From NCBI RefSeq assembly GCF_030658505.1, contig NZ_JAUTXR010000181.1:5870-69869 (forward strand): a stretch of DNA of 64,000 nucleotides, read 5' to 3'. Within the stretch, counting starts at the first letter, position 1, and the number at the start of each line of letters is the position of its first letter. Shown one piece after another: positions 44,928 through 56,454 of this stretch. A program made the position numbers and the translations under genes. The notes under the pieces are model-generated. The model was not told the origin of the DNA and ran no database searches. It saw nothing but the letters and a program-made list of their open reading frames with translations. This DNA comes from Stenotrophomonas raiganjensis (SeqCode) (GTDB taxonomy: Bacteria; Pseudomonadota; Gammaproteobacteria; Xanthomonadales; Xanthomonadaceae).

Positions 44928-46631
44928 TCAGCCCTGCAGGCGCTGCAGCAGGGTGGCCTTGTCCAGGCTCTCGGCTTCGCTGGCGCGGCGCGAGCGATAC
45001 TCGTAGGTGCCGGCGGCCAGGCCACGTTCGCTCACCACCACGCGGTGCGGGATGCCGATCAGTTCCATGTCGGCAAACATCGCGCCGGGGCGCAGGCCGC
45101 GGTCGTCGAGCGCCGCGTCCAGGCCGGCATCGCGCAGTTCCTGCAGCAGCCTGGCGGCGGCGTCGGCCACGGCGGCGTCGCCCTTCGGGTTGATCACGCA
45201 CACCACCACCTGCCAAGGCGCCATCGCGTCCGGCCAGATGATGCCGGCTTCATCATGGTTCTGTTCGATCGCGGCAGCCACTACGCGCGAAATGCCGATG
45301 CCGTAGCAGCCCATCGCCATCACCGCCGCCTTGCCGTTCTCGTCCAGTACGGTGGCATCCAGCGCTTCAGCGTACTTGCGGCCCAGCTGGAACACGTGGC
45401 CGACTTCGATGCCTCGGGCGATTTTCAGCTCGCCACCGTCCAGTGCGCGGTCACCAGCGCGCACGTTGCGGATGTCGGCCACTTCCGGCTCCGGCAGGTC
45501 ACGGCCCCAGTTGACGCCGGCCAGGTGGAAACCGGCTTCGTTGGCGCCGACGACGAAGTCGGACATGGCGGCCACTTCGCGATCAGCCACCACGCGGATG
45601 GCCTTGGCCGGGGCGACCGGGCCGAGGAAGCCCGGCACGGCGCCCAGATGGTCGGCGATTTCCGCTTCGCTGGCGAAGCGCTGCTCGTCCAGGCCGGCGA
45701 CCTTGGCCAGCTTGATCTCGTTGACCTCGTGGTCACCGCGCACCAGCACCAGCACGAACTGCTGTGCCTCGCCTTCACCGGCGATCAGCGCCACCGACTT
45801 CACCGTGCGCTGCAGGGCAATGCCGAGCAGGGCCGCGACGTCTTCGCAGGTCTTCTGGGTGGGCGTGTCGACCTTGCGCATCGCTTCGCTGGCGGCCGCA
45901 CGGGGTGCCGGATCGGCGGCGATCGCCGCTTCCATGTTCGCGGCGTAGTCCGAGCCGGTGGAGAACACCAACGCGTCTTCGCCGGAATCGGCGATCACGT
46001 GGAATTCCTGCGAGGCGTCACCGCCGATCGCGCCGGAGTCGGCCTGCACCATGCGGAAATCCAGGCCGAGGCGGGTGAAGATGCGGCTGTAGGCCGACTT
46101 CATGTTCTCGTATTCGCGCACCAGGCACTCATCGTGCAGGTGGAACGAGTAGGCGTCCTTCATCAGGAACTCACGTGAGCGCATCACGCCGAAGCGCGGA
46201 CGGATCTCGTCGCGGAACTTGGTCTGCACCTGGTAGAAGTTCACCGGCAGCTGCTTGTAGCTGGACAGCTCGCTGCGCGCGAAGTCGCAGGCGGCTTCTT
46301 CGGCGGTCGGGCTGTAGCAGAACACCTGGTCCTTGCGGTCCTTGATCTTCAGCAGCTGCGGGCCGAACTTCTGCCAGCGACCGGTCTGCTCCCACAGTTC
46401 CTTCGGCTGGATGGTCGGGATCTGGAATTCCACGGCACCGGCGCGGTCCATTTCCTCGCGCACGATGCGTTCAACCTTGCGCAGCACGCGCAGGCCCAGC
46501 GGCGACCAGGTGTACAGGCCCGATGCCAGCTTGCGGATCATGCCCGCGCGCAGCATCAGCCGGTGGCTGGTGAGCTCGGCGTCGCTGGGGGTTTCCTTGG
46601 TGGTGTGCAGGTGGAACTGGGAGAGGCGCAT
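44928..46631 (-). CDS. proS: Prolyl-tRNA synthetase, bacterial type
   Basis: The 567-residue enzyme is a class II tRNA synthetase with an editing insert. Motif 1 lies in [20 protein letters not shown], motif 2 in [20 protein letters not shown] and motif 3 in [20 protein letters not shown]. The insert (about 225-400) removes mischarged alanine. It charges tRNA-Pro. The start [20 protein letters not shown] at 46631 matches the usual N-terminus; longer frames upstream run into repeats. Single gene with its own terminator. Confidence 0.95.
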   Translation of the reverse strand: MRLSQFHLHTTKETPSDAELTSHRLMLRAGMIRKLASGLYTWSPLGLRVLRKVERIVREEMDRAGAVEFQIPTIQPKELWEQTGRWQKFGPQLLKIKDRKDQVFCYSPTAEEAACDFARSELSSYKQLPVNFYQVQTKFRDEIRPRFGVMRSREFLMKDAYSFHLHDECLVREYENMKSAYSRIFTRLGLDFRMVQADSGAIGGDASQEFHVIADSGEDALVFSTGSDYAANMEAAIAADPAPRAAASEAMRKVDTPTQKTCEDVAALLGIALQRTVKSVALIAGEGEAQQFVLVLVRGDHEVNEIKLAKVAGLDEQRFASEAEIADHLGAVPGFLGPVAPAKAIRVVADREVAAMSDFVVGANEAGFHLAGVNWGRDLPEPEVADIRNVRAGDRALDGGELKIARGIEVGHVFQLGRKYAEALDATVLDENGKAAVMAMGCYGIGISRVVAAAIEQNHDEAGIIWPDAMAPWQVVVCVINPKGDAAVADAAARLLQELRDAGLDAALDDRGLRPGAMFADMELIGIPHRVVVSERGLAAGTYEYRSRRASEAESLDKATLLQRLQG

Positions 46632-46690
46632 CGTCGGCTTCGGATAACGGCAGAGGCGCCTATTCTGCCAGCCCGGCCGGGGGGAGGGGT

Positions 46691-46949
46691 ATCGGCAGGG
46701 CTGCGCCCTGCACCCGTCTGAAGCAACGTCAACTGCAACGGCAACAGCAAGAACGGGTTTCCTGGGAGATGGCGGGGTGGGTCCGGTTGCGGGGGCGCCG
46801 TGAATACGTCCATGTAGGCTCGGTCGCCGCATCCATGCGGCTCACGCCCCCGCAACCCGACACCGCCCCGCCAAACCTACAGAAAGCCCAGAGCCGGCTG
46901 TTGCCCTTGCTGTTGCCTCTGCGGGTGCAGGGCTGCAAGCCCTGCCGAT
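46691..46949. repeat. Nested 260-bp palindromic repeat element
   Basis: Four sets of inverted arms are nested. Outer arms 46691-46716 and 46922-46949 carry ATCGGCAGGG..., each forming its own small hairpin. Next, GGCAACAGCAAG (46740-46751) pairs with CTTGCTGTTGCC (46906-46917). Inner arms 46771-46796 and 46846-46872 are GC-rich with a few mismatches. The centre is GCCGCAT/ATGCGGC (46826-46841). The inner 100 bp match the two elements at 63.5-63.9 kb in layout and core sequence. The 322 bases between proS and the DUF4124 gene hold this element and no gene. Confidence 0.75.
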
Positions 46950-46953
46950 AACC

Positions 46954-47328
46954 TCACTCCGCCGGGCAGTAGGCCTTGATGGCGGCTTCCGCCAATCCCT
47001 TCTGCGCGCTGCGCTGTTCCGGGGTCAAGGCGGTATCGGCCTTGCCGTCGCCATTTGTGTCCTGCATCACCTGGCCGGAGCCTTCCAGCAGGACCAGGTT
47101 GGCACGGGCGGTGCTGCACTGCTCCGGCACGGGGGCGGCCGGGGTTTCGGCGCTGGCCGCGGCCTGCGGGCTGCGGGCCTGTTCGCGGGTCTCGAATTTC
47201 CTGCCCGCCGGCGGGGTCTCCGAATACTGGGTCACGCCATTGGCGTCCTTCCACTTGTAGACCGGGCCAGCCACGGCGTTGGCACTGGCCAACAACAGCA
47301 GGCATCCGAGGCAGGACAGGGTACGCAT
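46954..47328 (-). CDS. DUF4124-domain exported protein
   Basis: The 124-residue protein has a signal peptide (TLSCLGCLLLLASANAVAG) and a DUF4124 domain with GPVYKWKDANGVTQYSETPP. These small periplasmic or secreted proteins are common in Xanthomonadaceae and have no known function. A DTNGDGKAD stretch near residue 90 resembles a calcium-binding loop. GGAG lies 9 bases before the ATG at 47328. It is divergent from pssA. Confidence 0.7.
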   Translation of the reverse strand: MRTLSCLGCLLLLASANAVAGPVYKWKDANGVTQYSETPPAGRKFETREQARSPQAAASAETPAAPVPEQCSTARANLVLLEGSGQVMQDTNGDGKADTALTPEQRSAQKGLAEAAIKAYCPAE

Positions 47329-47408
47329 GGCAAACTCCACGGAATGGGCGTAGAACGCCGATTGCAGCATTGGCGCCGAGCACTGGCAAGTCGATTAAAC
47401 TGGATTCC

Positions 47409-48185
47409 ATGGACCCGATCACACCGCCGCCGCGTTCGCGCACGATTTACCTGCTGCCCAACCTGTTCACCACCGCCGGCCTGTTTGCCGGCTTCTACGC
47501 GATCATCGCCGCAGCCAACGGGGATTTCGTCAATGCCAGCATTGCCGTGTTCGTGGCGGCGGTCATGGATGGCCTGGACGGGCGCGTAGCGCGCCTGACC
47601 GGCACCAGCAGCGAATTCGGTGTCCAGTACGACTCGCTGGCCGACCTGGTCAGCTTCGGCATGGCCCCGGCGCTGGTGATGTACCACTGGTCGCTGTCGT
47701 GGCTGAAATTCGATGACCCGTTGCTTGGCCGTGTCGGCTGGGCGGTGGCGTTCCTGTACGCCGCCTGCGCGGCGCTGCGCCTGGCCCGTTTCAATACCCA
47801 GGTGGCGGTGGTCGACAAGCGTTGGTTCGTTGGCCTGGCCAGCCCGGCTGCGGCCGGCCTGATGATGTCCTTTGTCTGGGCCTTCGCCGATGGCAACCTG
47901 GGCTGGGACGGCAACCAGCTGCGCTACGTGGCACTGGCGGTGACGATCGTCGCCGCACTGCTGATGGTCAGCCGCATCCGTTTCTGGAGCTTCAAGGGCG
48001 GTGCCGCCAAGGGCACCCGCTCCGACCGCGTGCCGTTCCTGGTGCTGGCGCTGGTGCCGGTGGCGATTGCCATCGCGGTCATTGATCTGCCGCGCGTGCT
48101 GTTCGCGGTGGGCATCCTGTACGCCTTGTCCGGCCCGGTGATGTGGGCCGTGCAGCGCCTGCGCAAGAAGCCCGAGGCCGCGTGA
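47409..48185 (+). CDS. pssA: CDP-diacylglycerol-serine O-phosphatidyltransferase
   Basis: The 258-residue membrane enzyme carries the CDP-alcohol phosphotransferase motif DGLDGRVARLTGTSSEFG followed by QYDSLAD (first aspartate near residue 53), then several membrane segments. It makes phosphatidylserine, the precursor of phosphatidylethanolamine. The start at 47409 (MDPITPPPRSRTIYLLPN) is favoured over long upstream extensions that overlap the divergent gene. A GTG of the next gene overlaps its stop codon, so the three genes pssA to rimI are probably one operon. Confidence 0.9.
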   Translation: MDPITPPPRSRTIYLLPNLFTTAGLFAGFYAIIAAANGDFVNASIAVFVAAVMDGLDGRVARLTGTSSEFGVQYDSLADLVSFGMAPALVMYHWSLSWLKFDDPLLGRVGWAVAFLYAACAALRLARFNTQVAVVDKRWFVGLASPAAAGLMMSFVWAFADGNLGWDGNQLRYVALAVTIVAALLMVSRIRFWSFKGGAAKGTRSDRVPFLVLALVPVAIAIAVIDLPRVLFAVGILYALSGPVMWAVQRLRKKPEAA

Positions 48186-48691
48186 GCCAGGACCTGCCCG
48201 TGCTGTGGTCACCGGCCCAGCAGGCCTGGCTGCAGGCCATGGGCTATACCGTGTACCACGACGGCCAGCTGGCCGCCGAACTGGACGCCGCGCTGCAGTT
48301 GAGCGTGGCCGAAGCCGAGGTGGCTGCCGCGCCCGCAGCGGAGCCGACGCGGGCGCGAACCGCACCCGTACGCGAACACCCGGCCGAAACCACGCCGGTG
48401 CCCCGTCAGGAACGCCCGGTGCCGCCGCGTCGCGAGACGCCGGTCACCGCACCGGATACCGCGCCCGCCTCCGGCCGTGCGCTACCGGGTGGCAATGCCC
48501 GGCAACCGGTGGTGCGCTTGCCGGATCGCCTGCAGATCGCTTTGCTGCGTGCGTCCGGCTGCAATCCCAATGATCCCGCCACACAGGCGCTGATGGACAG
48601 CTGGCCGCTGGACCGGCTTCGCCAGGACCCCGCCGCCAAGCGCGCGCTGTGGCCGCAGCTGCGTGCCCTGCGCAAGCGGGGCACGCCATGA
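48182..48691 (+). CDS. Unknown protein upstream of rimI, possible DNA polymerase III psi subunit
   Basis: The 169-residue protein has an N-terminal segment PVLWSPAQQAWLQAMGYTVY, a proline-, arginine- and threonine-rich low-complexity linker (about 48-110), and a C-terminal helical region (LPDRLQIALLRASGCNP; LRQDPAAKRALWPQLRAL). I do not recognise a domain with confidence. In E. coli holD lies just upstream of rimI, and pseudomonads also carry a divergent psi gene there, so psi is the best guess by position. The GTG start overlaps the pssA stop (GTGA) and its stop overlaps rimI (ATGA). Confidence 0.5.
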   Translation: MSQDLPVLWSPAQQAWLQAMGYTVYHDGQLAAELDAALQLSVAEAEVAAAPAAEPTRARTAPVREHPAETTPVPRQERPVPPRRETPVTAPDTAPASGRALPGGNARQPVVRLPDRLQIALLRASGCNPNDPATQALMDSWPLDRLRQDPAAKRALWPQLRALRKRGTP

Positions 48692-49185
48692 GTGCGGTCA
48701 GGCAGCCCGGTCCCACCAGCCTGCGCGCATTGCGCGAGAGCGATCTGAACGCGGTGATGGCGATTGAAGTGCGTGGCTATCCGTTCCCGTGGACCCGTGG
48801 CATCTTCGTCGACTGCCTGCGCGCGGGCTATCCAGGCCTGGCCATGGAGCGCGATGGCCAGCTGATCGGCTATGGCGTGCTCAGCATCGCGGCCGATGAG
48901 GCGCATGTGCTCAACATCTGCATCGACCCGCTGGCGCAGTCGCGTGGGCTGGGGCGTCAGCTGCTGCGCGCGCTGGTGCAGCTGGCCAGCGGCCGCGGCG
49001 CGCAGCGCGTGTTCCTGGAAGTGCGGCCGTCCAACACGCCGGCGCTGGCGCTGTACCACAGCGAAGGCTTCAATGAGATCGGCCGCCGTCCGCGCTACTA
49101 CCCGGCGGCACAGGGCCGCGAAGACGCTCTGGTGATGGCGATCGAACTGGTCGACGGTGACCTGCAGGCGATGCCGCCGCTGTAG
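48688..49185 (+). CDS. rimI: Ribosomal protein S18 alanine N-acetyltransferase
   Basis: The 165-residue GNAT protein shows LRALRESDLNAVMAIEVRGY, PFPWTRGIFVDCL, the acetyl-CoA site QSRGLGRQLLRALVQLA and FLEVRPSNTPALALYHSEGF, all typical of RimI. It acetylates the N-terminal alanine of ribosomal protein S18. It overlaps the upstream gene by 4 bases (ATGA). A pair of SMAG repeats follows. Confidence 0.9.
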   Translation: MSAVRQPGPTSLRALRESDLNAVMAIEVRGYPFPWTRGIFVDCLRAGYPGLAMERDGQLIGYGVLSIAADEAHVLNICIDPLAQSRGLGRQLLRALVQLASGRGAQRVFLEVRPSNTPALALYHSEGFNEIGRRPRYYPAAQGREDALVMAIELVDGDLQAMPPL

Positions 49186-49193
49186 CGGAGAAG

Positions 49194-49245
49194 GGTTGCC
49201 GGCCAGCGGCCGGCACTACCGGTAGGTGCCAACCTTGGTTGGCAC
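49194..49245. repeat. SMAG palindromic repeat pair after rimI
   Basis: Two palindromes lie head to head: one at 49194-49220 with TTGCCGGCC/GGCCGGCA-type arms ending in CTACC, and one at 49221-49245 beginning GGTAG with GTGCCAACC/GGTTGGCAC arms. The GTAG signature and inverted pair fit S. maltophilia SMAG elements. Confidence 0.8.
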
Positions 49246-49252
49246 GCTTTCT

Positions 49253-50074
49253 TCACGCCATCCGCAGCGCAAGCACCCCACCCACAATCAATGCCGCGGC
49301 CAGCCAACGCGCACGCGGGATCCGCTCGCGCAGCAGGAACACCGAGATCAGCAACGCGAACAGGATCGACGATTCGCGCAGCGCCGAGACCATTGCCACC
49401 GGTGCCTGGGTCATCGCCCACAGGGCCATTGCGTAGGAGGCCGTGGTGCCGACACCGCCGGCCAGGCCGAGTGGCCAGTGCTGGCGGGCATAGGCCAGCA
49501 CCGCGCCCCGCCGGGTGTACAGCGCCCACAGCGGCAGTGGAATGCCCGACAGCAGGAACAACCACAGCGTGTAGCTGAGCGCACTGCCGGACTGGCGCGC
49601 GCCCTGCGCATCGACCACGGTGTAGGTGGCGATCATCGCCGCGGTCAGCAGCGGCAGGCGCAGCTGTCCACCGCGCGCGCCCAGTGCCATGCACAGGATG
49701 CCGGCGCTCACCAGCACCACACCCAACCATGCGGCTGGGGGCAGCCGCTCGCCCAGCAGCGTGCCGGCCAGCGCGACCAGGATCGGCGCGCTGCCCCGCA
49801 TCAGTGGATAGGCCAGGCTCATGTCGACCTGCTGGTAGCAGCGTGCCACCAGGCCGTAGTAGGTCACCTGCAGCAGCACGGATGCAGCCAACCAGGGCCA
49901 GCTGTGCGCGGCCGGGAACGGCAGGAAGGGCAGGGCGGCTGCCGACAGCAGCGAGGCGCTGCCGGTGACCAGCACGGTGCCGAGGAACTTGTCCGGCCCG
50001 CGTTTGACGATCGCATTCCAGCTGGCGTGCAGGGCCGCAGCCGCGAGGACCAGCAGGAAGATGGAAAGAGGCAT
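49253..50074 (-). CDS. EamA/DMT-family membrane transporter
   Basis: The 273-residue protein has about ten membrane segments in two EamA repeats: ALHASWNAIVKRGPDKFLGT with SLAYPLMRGSAPILVALAGT in the first, and MSTL-like ALWAMTQAPVAMVSALRESS with LFALLISVFLLRERIPRARW in the second. The family exports metabolites such as amino acids or is of unknown function; the substrate cannot be read. The start MPLSIFLLVLAAAAL at 50074 is chosen over longer frames that pass through a terminator. Confidence 0.8.
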   Translation of the reverse strand: MPLSIFLLVLAAAALHASWNAIVKRGPDKFLGTVLVTGSASLLSAAALPFLPFPAAHSWPWLAASVLLQVTYYGLVARCYQQVDMSLAYPLMRGSAPILVALAGTLLGERLPPAAWLGVVLVSAGILCMALGARGGQLRLPLLTAAMIATYTVVDAQGARQSGSALSYTLWLFLLSGIPLPLWALYTRRGAVLAYARQHWPLGLAGGVGTTASYAMALWAMTQAPVAMVSALRESSILFALLISVFLLRERIPRARWLAAALIVGGVLALRMA

Positions 50075-50100
50075 CGGGCGATGATGCCATGCCGGGAAAT

Positions 50101-50129
50101 GGAAACGCCGGGCAATGCCCGGCGTTTCC
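50101..50129 (-). terminator. Hairpin terminator of valS
   Basis: A 13-bp perfect stem (GGAAACGCCGGGC with its complement) closes on AAT. On the minus strand it is followed by ATTTCCC. It lies between valS and the transporter gene on the same strand. Confidence 0.6.
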
Positions 50130-50165
50130 GATTCCGCTTGGGTGGGTACCAACCTCTCCCGCCGT

Positions 50166-50190
50166 GGTAGGTGCCAACCGTGGTTGGCAC
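50166..50190. repeat. SMAG palindrome between valS and the EamA gene
   Basis: GGTAG is followed by GTGCCAACC and GGTTGGCAC around GT. It is nearly identical to the unit at 49221-49245 except for the loop. Confidence 0.75.
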
Positions 50191-50206
50191 GCACCAGAGC
50201 GCGGCG

Positions 50207-53035
<2,829 letters not shown>

Positions 53036-53068
53036 GCGGGGGAACCGGTAATCAAGGCGGAAGGGAGA

Positions 53069-53260
53069 TCAGCGCGACCCGAGGGCGCGCCGGATCTTCT
53101 GGTCGGTGTGGTACTGGCTGACCGCGTAGGCGGCCCAGATCGCGGCGGGCAGCCAGCCGATCAGGGTGATCTGCAGGATCAGGCAGACGATGCCGGCCAG
53201 CGGCCGGCCGATGGTGAAGAAGGACAGCCAGGGAAGAATCAGGGCGATCAGCAGGCGCAT
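53069..53260 (-). CDS. Pmp3/YqaE-family small membrane protein
   Basis: The 63-residue protein has two membrane segments: LIALILPWLSFFTIGRPLAG and GIVCLILQITLIGWLPAAIW, then AAYAVSQYHTDQKIRRALGS. This fits the Pmp3 (YqaE) proteolipid family, tied to membrane potential and stress in other organisms. It lies between holC (20-base gap) and valS (33-base gap) and is probably transcribed with them. Its role here is unknown. Confidence 0.75.
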   Translation of the reverse strand: MRLLIALILPWLSFFTIGRPLAGIVCLILQITLIGWLPAAIWAAYAVSQYHTDQKIRRALGSR

Positions 53261-53280
53261 CAAGGGGGTCCTCGCTGGAC

Positions 53281-53706
53281 TTACATGTCGTGCTTGTTCA
53301 GGTCGTAACCGGCGGCCTTGTACTGGCGCCAGCGTTCGCGCAGCGGTTCGCGCGCGTCCGGATCGGCCGGGACCACTTCCAGCACGCGCTCGCACTGGCC
53401 CAGCCAGGGGGCGTCGCGCAGGTTGATCACCAGCGGGCGCGCCGGTGCCTCGGTGCCGGGCACCGCGATCAGCACCAGCGCCTCTTCCTCGTCCATGTCC
53501 TCGCCGGCGATCTGGTGCGGGATGTAGGCATCGTCGTCGAACGCCCACAGCAGCTCGTCCAGCTCCTCGGCCTGGGCCTGGTCACGGGCCAGCACCAGGG
53601 TGAACAACCCGGCGTCGTTGGCCTTGCGCGCCAGCTCGCAGACCAGGCGCAGCGGCTCGGTCAGGAAGCGGGGCTTGGCGATCAGGTAGAAGTCGGCGCG
53701 GGGCAT
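53281..53706 (-). CDS. holC: DNA polymerase III chi subunit
   Basis: The 141-residue protein fits HolC: it starts MPRADFYLIAKPRFLTEPLR, followed by RKANDAGLFTLVLARDQAQA, LLWAFDDDAYIPHQIAGED and RWRQYKAAGYDLNKHDM. Chi pairs with psi and connects the clamp loader to single-strand binding protein. The gene order pepA-holC-valS supports the call. A possible partner, psi, may lie at 48182-48691. Confidence 0.9.
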   Translation of the reverse strand: MPRADFYLIAKPRFLTEPLRLVCELARKANDAGLFTLVLARDQAQAEELDELLWAFDDDAYIPHQIAGEDMDEEEALVLIAVPGTEAPARPLVINLRDAPWLGQCERVLEVVPADPDAREPLRERWRQYKAAGYDLNKHDM

Positions 53707-53788
53707 GGCAGGATCCGGGTCAGGCAGGGGCCCGGTGCTGCCGGGCGAGGCCCCGGCCGGCGGGGGCCGGCCAGGGTCGGGTACGGCA

Positions 53789-55267
53789 TCAGGCGCGGGC
53801 AGCCTGGTCCAGCAGCCACTGGCTCAGCAGGCCGACCGGGCGGCCGGTGGCCATGCCACGCTTGCCTTCATCGCTGGCCACGCCGGCGATGTCCAAGTGG
53901 GCCCAGCGCTGGCCTTCGGCGAAGCGCGACAGGAAGCAGCCGGCGGTGATCGCACCGGCCCAGCGGCCACCGATGTTGTAGACGTCGGCGAAGGTCGAAT
54001 CCAGCATCGGCTGATACTCGTCCCACAGGGGCAGGCGCCAGGCGCGGTCGAACACGTGCTCGCCTGCGGCCAGCAGCTCGTTGGCCAGGTCGTCGTGCTT
54101 GCTCATCAGGCCGGCGGTCTGGTGGCCCAGGGCGACCATGCAGGCACCGGTCAGGGTGGCGACGTCGACCAGCGCGGCCGGCTCGAAGCGCTGCGCGTAG
54201 GTCAGCGCGTCGCACAGGATCAGGCGGCCTTCGGCGTCGGTGTTGCCCACTTCGATGGTCTTGCCCGACATCGAAGTGATCACGTCGGACGGACGGTAGG
54301 CGTTGCCGTCGATGGCGTTTTCAACGGCCGGCACCACCACGACGAGGTTCAGCGGCAGCTTGGCCTTGACTGCGGCGACGAAGGTGCCGATGACGTTGGC
54401 GCCACCGCACATGTCGTACTTCATTTCCTCGATGCCGCCCTGGGTCTTCAGGTTGACGCCACCGGTATCGAAGGTGATGCCCTTGCCGACCAGCACGTAC
54501 GGCTTGGCGTCGCCGCCATTGTTCCACTTCAGCACCACCAGACGCGGGCGGTTGGCCGAGCCACGGGCCACGGCCAGCAGCGAACCCATGCCCAGCGCTT
54601 CCATCTGGTGCTCGTCGAGGATCTCGGCTTCGGCACCGTCGTGCTCGCCGGCGAACTTCACGCCCACTTCGGCCAGGTAGGCCGGGGTGCAGTAGTTCGG
54701 CGGCAGGTTGCCCAGCTCGCGGGCGAACTCGACACCGGCGGCGATGGCCTGGCCCTGGGCCAGGGCCTGGGCGTCGTCACCGGCAACGGCCAGCTGGGCC
54801 AGGCCGGCATCGTCGGCCTTCTTCTTTCCCAGGGTGGCGGTGTAGCGGTAGGCGGCGTGATCGGCGGCGATCACCGCCTGGCGGATCGCCCAGGCCGCGT
54901 CGCGGTCCTTGATGGCCACTTCGGACAGGGTGAACAGTGCGCTGCGGGTTGCGCCGGCCTTCAGCGCGCGCACGGCGTCGCCGATGGCCTTCAGGTACTG
55001 CGGCACGCCGAAGCGGGCAGCTTCGCCGAGGCCGATCACCAGCACGCGCGGGGCGGTCACGCCCGGCAGGTCGTGCAGCAGGGTGGTGGCGCCGGTCTTG
55101 CCGGACAGGTCGCCGCGCTGGGCCAGGGCGGCCAGGCGGCCACCACTGGCAGCGTCCAGGGCCTGCGCGGCCGGGGTCAGGGTATGGTCGGCATACGCGC
55201 CGACCACCACGCAATCAACGGTGGCGGCGGCCGGAGCAACGTGGTTCAGGGTGAATTCGAGGGCCAT
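53789..55267 (-). CDS. pepA: Leucyl aminopeptidase
   Basis: The 492-residue M17 peptidase has the family signature [10 protein letters not shown] and metal-site residues in [20 protein letters not shown] and [20 protein letters not shown]. It removes N-terminal residues from peptides in the cytoplasm; in E. coli PepA also acts as a DNA-binding accessory for Xer recombination, and xerD lies 4 kb away. The start [12 protein letters not shown] at 55267 is preferred over an upstream ATG at 55297. It opens the pepA-holC-valS operon and is divergent from lptF. Confidence 0.95.
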   Translation of the reverse strand: MALEFTLNHVAPAAATVDCVVVGAYADHTLTPAAQALDAASGGRLAALAQRGDLSGKTGATTLLHDLPGVTAPRVLVIGLGEAARFGVPQYLKAIGDAVRALKAGATRSALFTLSEVAIKDRDAAWAIRQAVIAADHAAYRYTATLGKKKADDAGLAQLAVAGDDAQALAQGQAIAAGVEFARELGNLPPNYCTPAYLAEVGVKFAGEHDGAEAEILDEHQMEALGMGSLLAVARGSANRPRLVVLKWNNGGDAKPYVLVGKGITFDTGGVNLKTQGGIEEMKYDMCGGANVIGTFVAAVKAKLPLNLVVVVPAVENAIDGNAYRPSDVITSMSGKTIEVGNTDAEGRLILCDALTYAQRFEPAALVDVATLTGACMVALGHQTAGLMSKHDDLANELLAAGEHVFDRAWRLPLWDEYQPMLDSTFADVYNIGGRWAGAITAGCFLSRFAEGQRWAHLDIAGVASDEGKRGMATGRPVGLLSQWLLDQAARA

Positions 55268-55371
55268 TGAGCAGATTCCATTGGCGAGTCCGTACAATCG
55301 CAGGCCGTTTACGCCCAGACAGTAGACTGGGCGGCACCGCGAACGAACCCCAGAGTTTAAACCACCGCCCC

Positions 55372-56454
55372 ATGCTGAAGCTCGACCGATACCTGCTGGG
55401 CGATTTCGTCCAGAGTTTCCTGGCTACCCTGATCGTCCTGCTGGTGGTCAGCGTGGGCGGCGTGCTGGTGGACATCCTCGGCAACATCGCCGACGGGCGC
55501 CTGCCGGCCAAGCTGCTGTTCTCGCAGCTGGGCCTGCAGTTCATCGCCTACCTGCCGCTGATCCTGCCGCTGGCGCTGATGCTGGGCCTGCTGCTGGCCG
55601 TGGCGCGGCTGTACCGCGACTCGGAGATGGCGGTCATCACCGCGATCGGCGTGGGTCCCAAGCGCCTGCTGCGGCCGCTGCTGATGCTGGTAGTGCCGGT
55701 GGTGCTGCTGGTCGGCGCCTGCTCGCTGTGGCTGGGCCCGTGGGCCGGGCGGGTGGCCGAGCAGATGATCATCGAAGCCAACCGCAGCGTGCTGATGGCC
55801 GGCCTCGAGCCGGGCCGCTTCACCCCGCTGCCCAATGGTGGCGTGGTCTACCTGTCCTCGATCTCGCCCGATGGCACCGAGCTGGGCAAGGTGTTCCTGC
55901 AGCGGCAGAAGGATGACCGCCTGGAAGTGGTGTCGGCCAACAGTGGCCGCATGTTCTTCGAGGGCACCCGCCAGCGCTTCCTGGAGCTGGACGACGGCCA
56001 CCAGGTGGAAGGCCCGGTGGCCGGCGCGCTGGATTACCGTCTGGCCACCTTTGCCCGCAACGACGTGGCGCTGCCTGACGGCGCACAGACCCGCACCGAG
56101 GACGACCCGGAACTGATGCCGACCCTGAAGCTGATCGGCGATGAGCGCCCGCAGGCGCAGGCGCAGCTGCACCGCCGTCTGGCACCGCCGCTGATCGCGC
56201 TGGCGTTCGCCCTGTTGACCGTGCCGCTGGGCCGCAGCTCGCCGCGCCAGCAGCGCTACGGCCGCATGATGCTGGCGCTGATGGCCTACATGGTGGGTAC
56301 CAACCTGATGTTCATCGGCAGCGGCTGGATCGCCAACGGCAAGATTCCGCCCGCGCTCGGCCTGTGGTGGCTGACCCTGCCGCTGCTGGCGCTGGCGATC
56401 TGGATGTATGCACGTGATGGCCGCCTGGGCCGCTCGAAGGGAGCCCGCGCATGA
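55372..56454 (+). CDS. lptF: LPS export permease LptF
   Basis: The 360-residue protein is a YjgP/YjgQ permease. It begins [20 protein letters not shown], has three N-terminal membrane segments, a periplasmic jellyroll domain at about 130-260 and three further segments ([40 protein letters not shown]). With LptG and the LptB ATPase it extracts LPS from the inner membrane and feeds it to the transport bridge. No Shine-Dalgarno site precedes the ATG. It overlaps lptG by 4 bases. Confidence 0.95.
   Translation: MLKLDRYLLGDFVQSFLATLIVLLVVSVGGVLVDILGNIADGRLPAKLLFSQLGLQFIAYLPLILPLALMLGLLLAVARLYRDSEMAVITAIGVGPKRLLRPLLMLVVPVVLLVGACSLWLGPWAGRVAEQMIIEANRSVLMAGLEPGRFTPLPNGGVVYLSSISPDGTELGKVFLQRQKDDRLEVVSANSGRMFFEGTRQRFLELDDGHQVEGPVAGALDYRLATFARNDVALPDGAQTRTEDDPELMPTLKLIGDERPQAQAQLHRRLAPPLIALAFALLTVPLGRSSPRQQRYGRMMLALMAYMVGTNLMFIGSGWIANGKIPPALGLWWLTLPLLALAIWMYARDGRLGRSKGARA

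Noticed and set aside
46691..46949. CRISPR array or insertion sequence
   Set aside because: Repeats are inverted and nested, not regularly spaced direct repeats, and no transposase gene is present.
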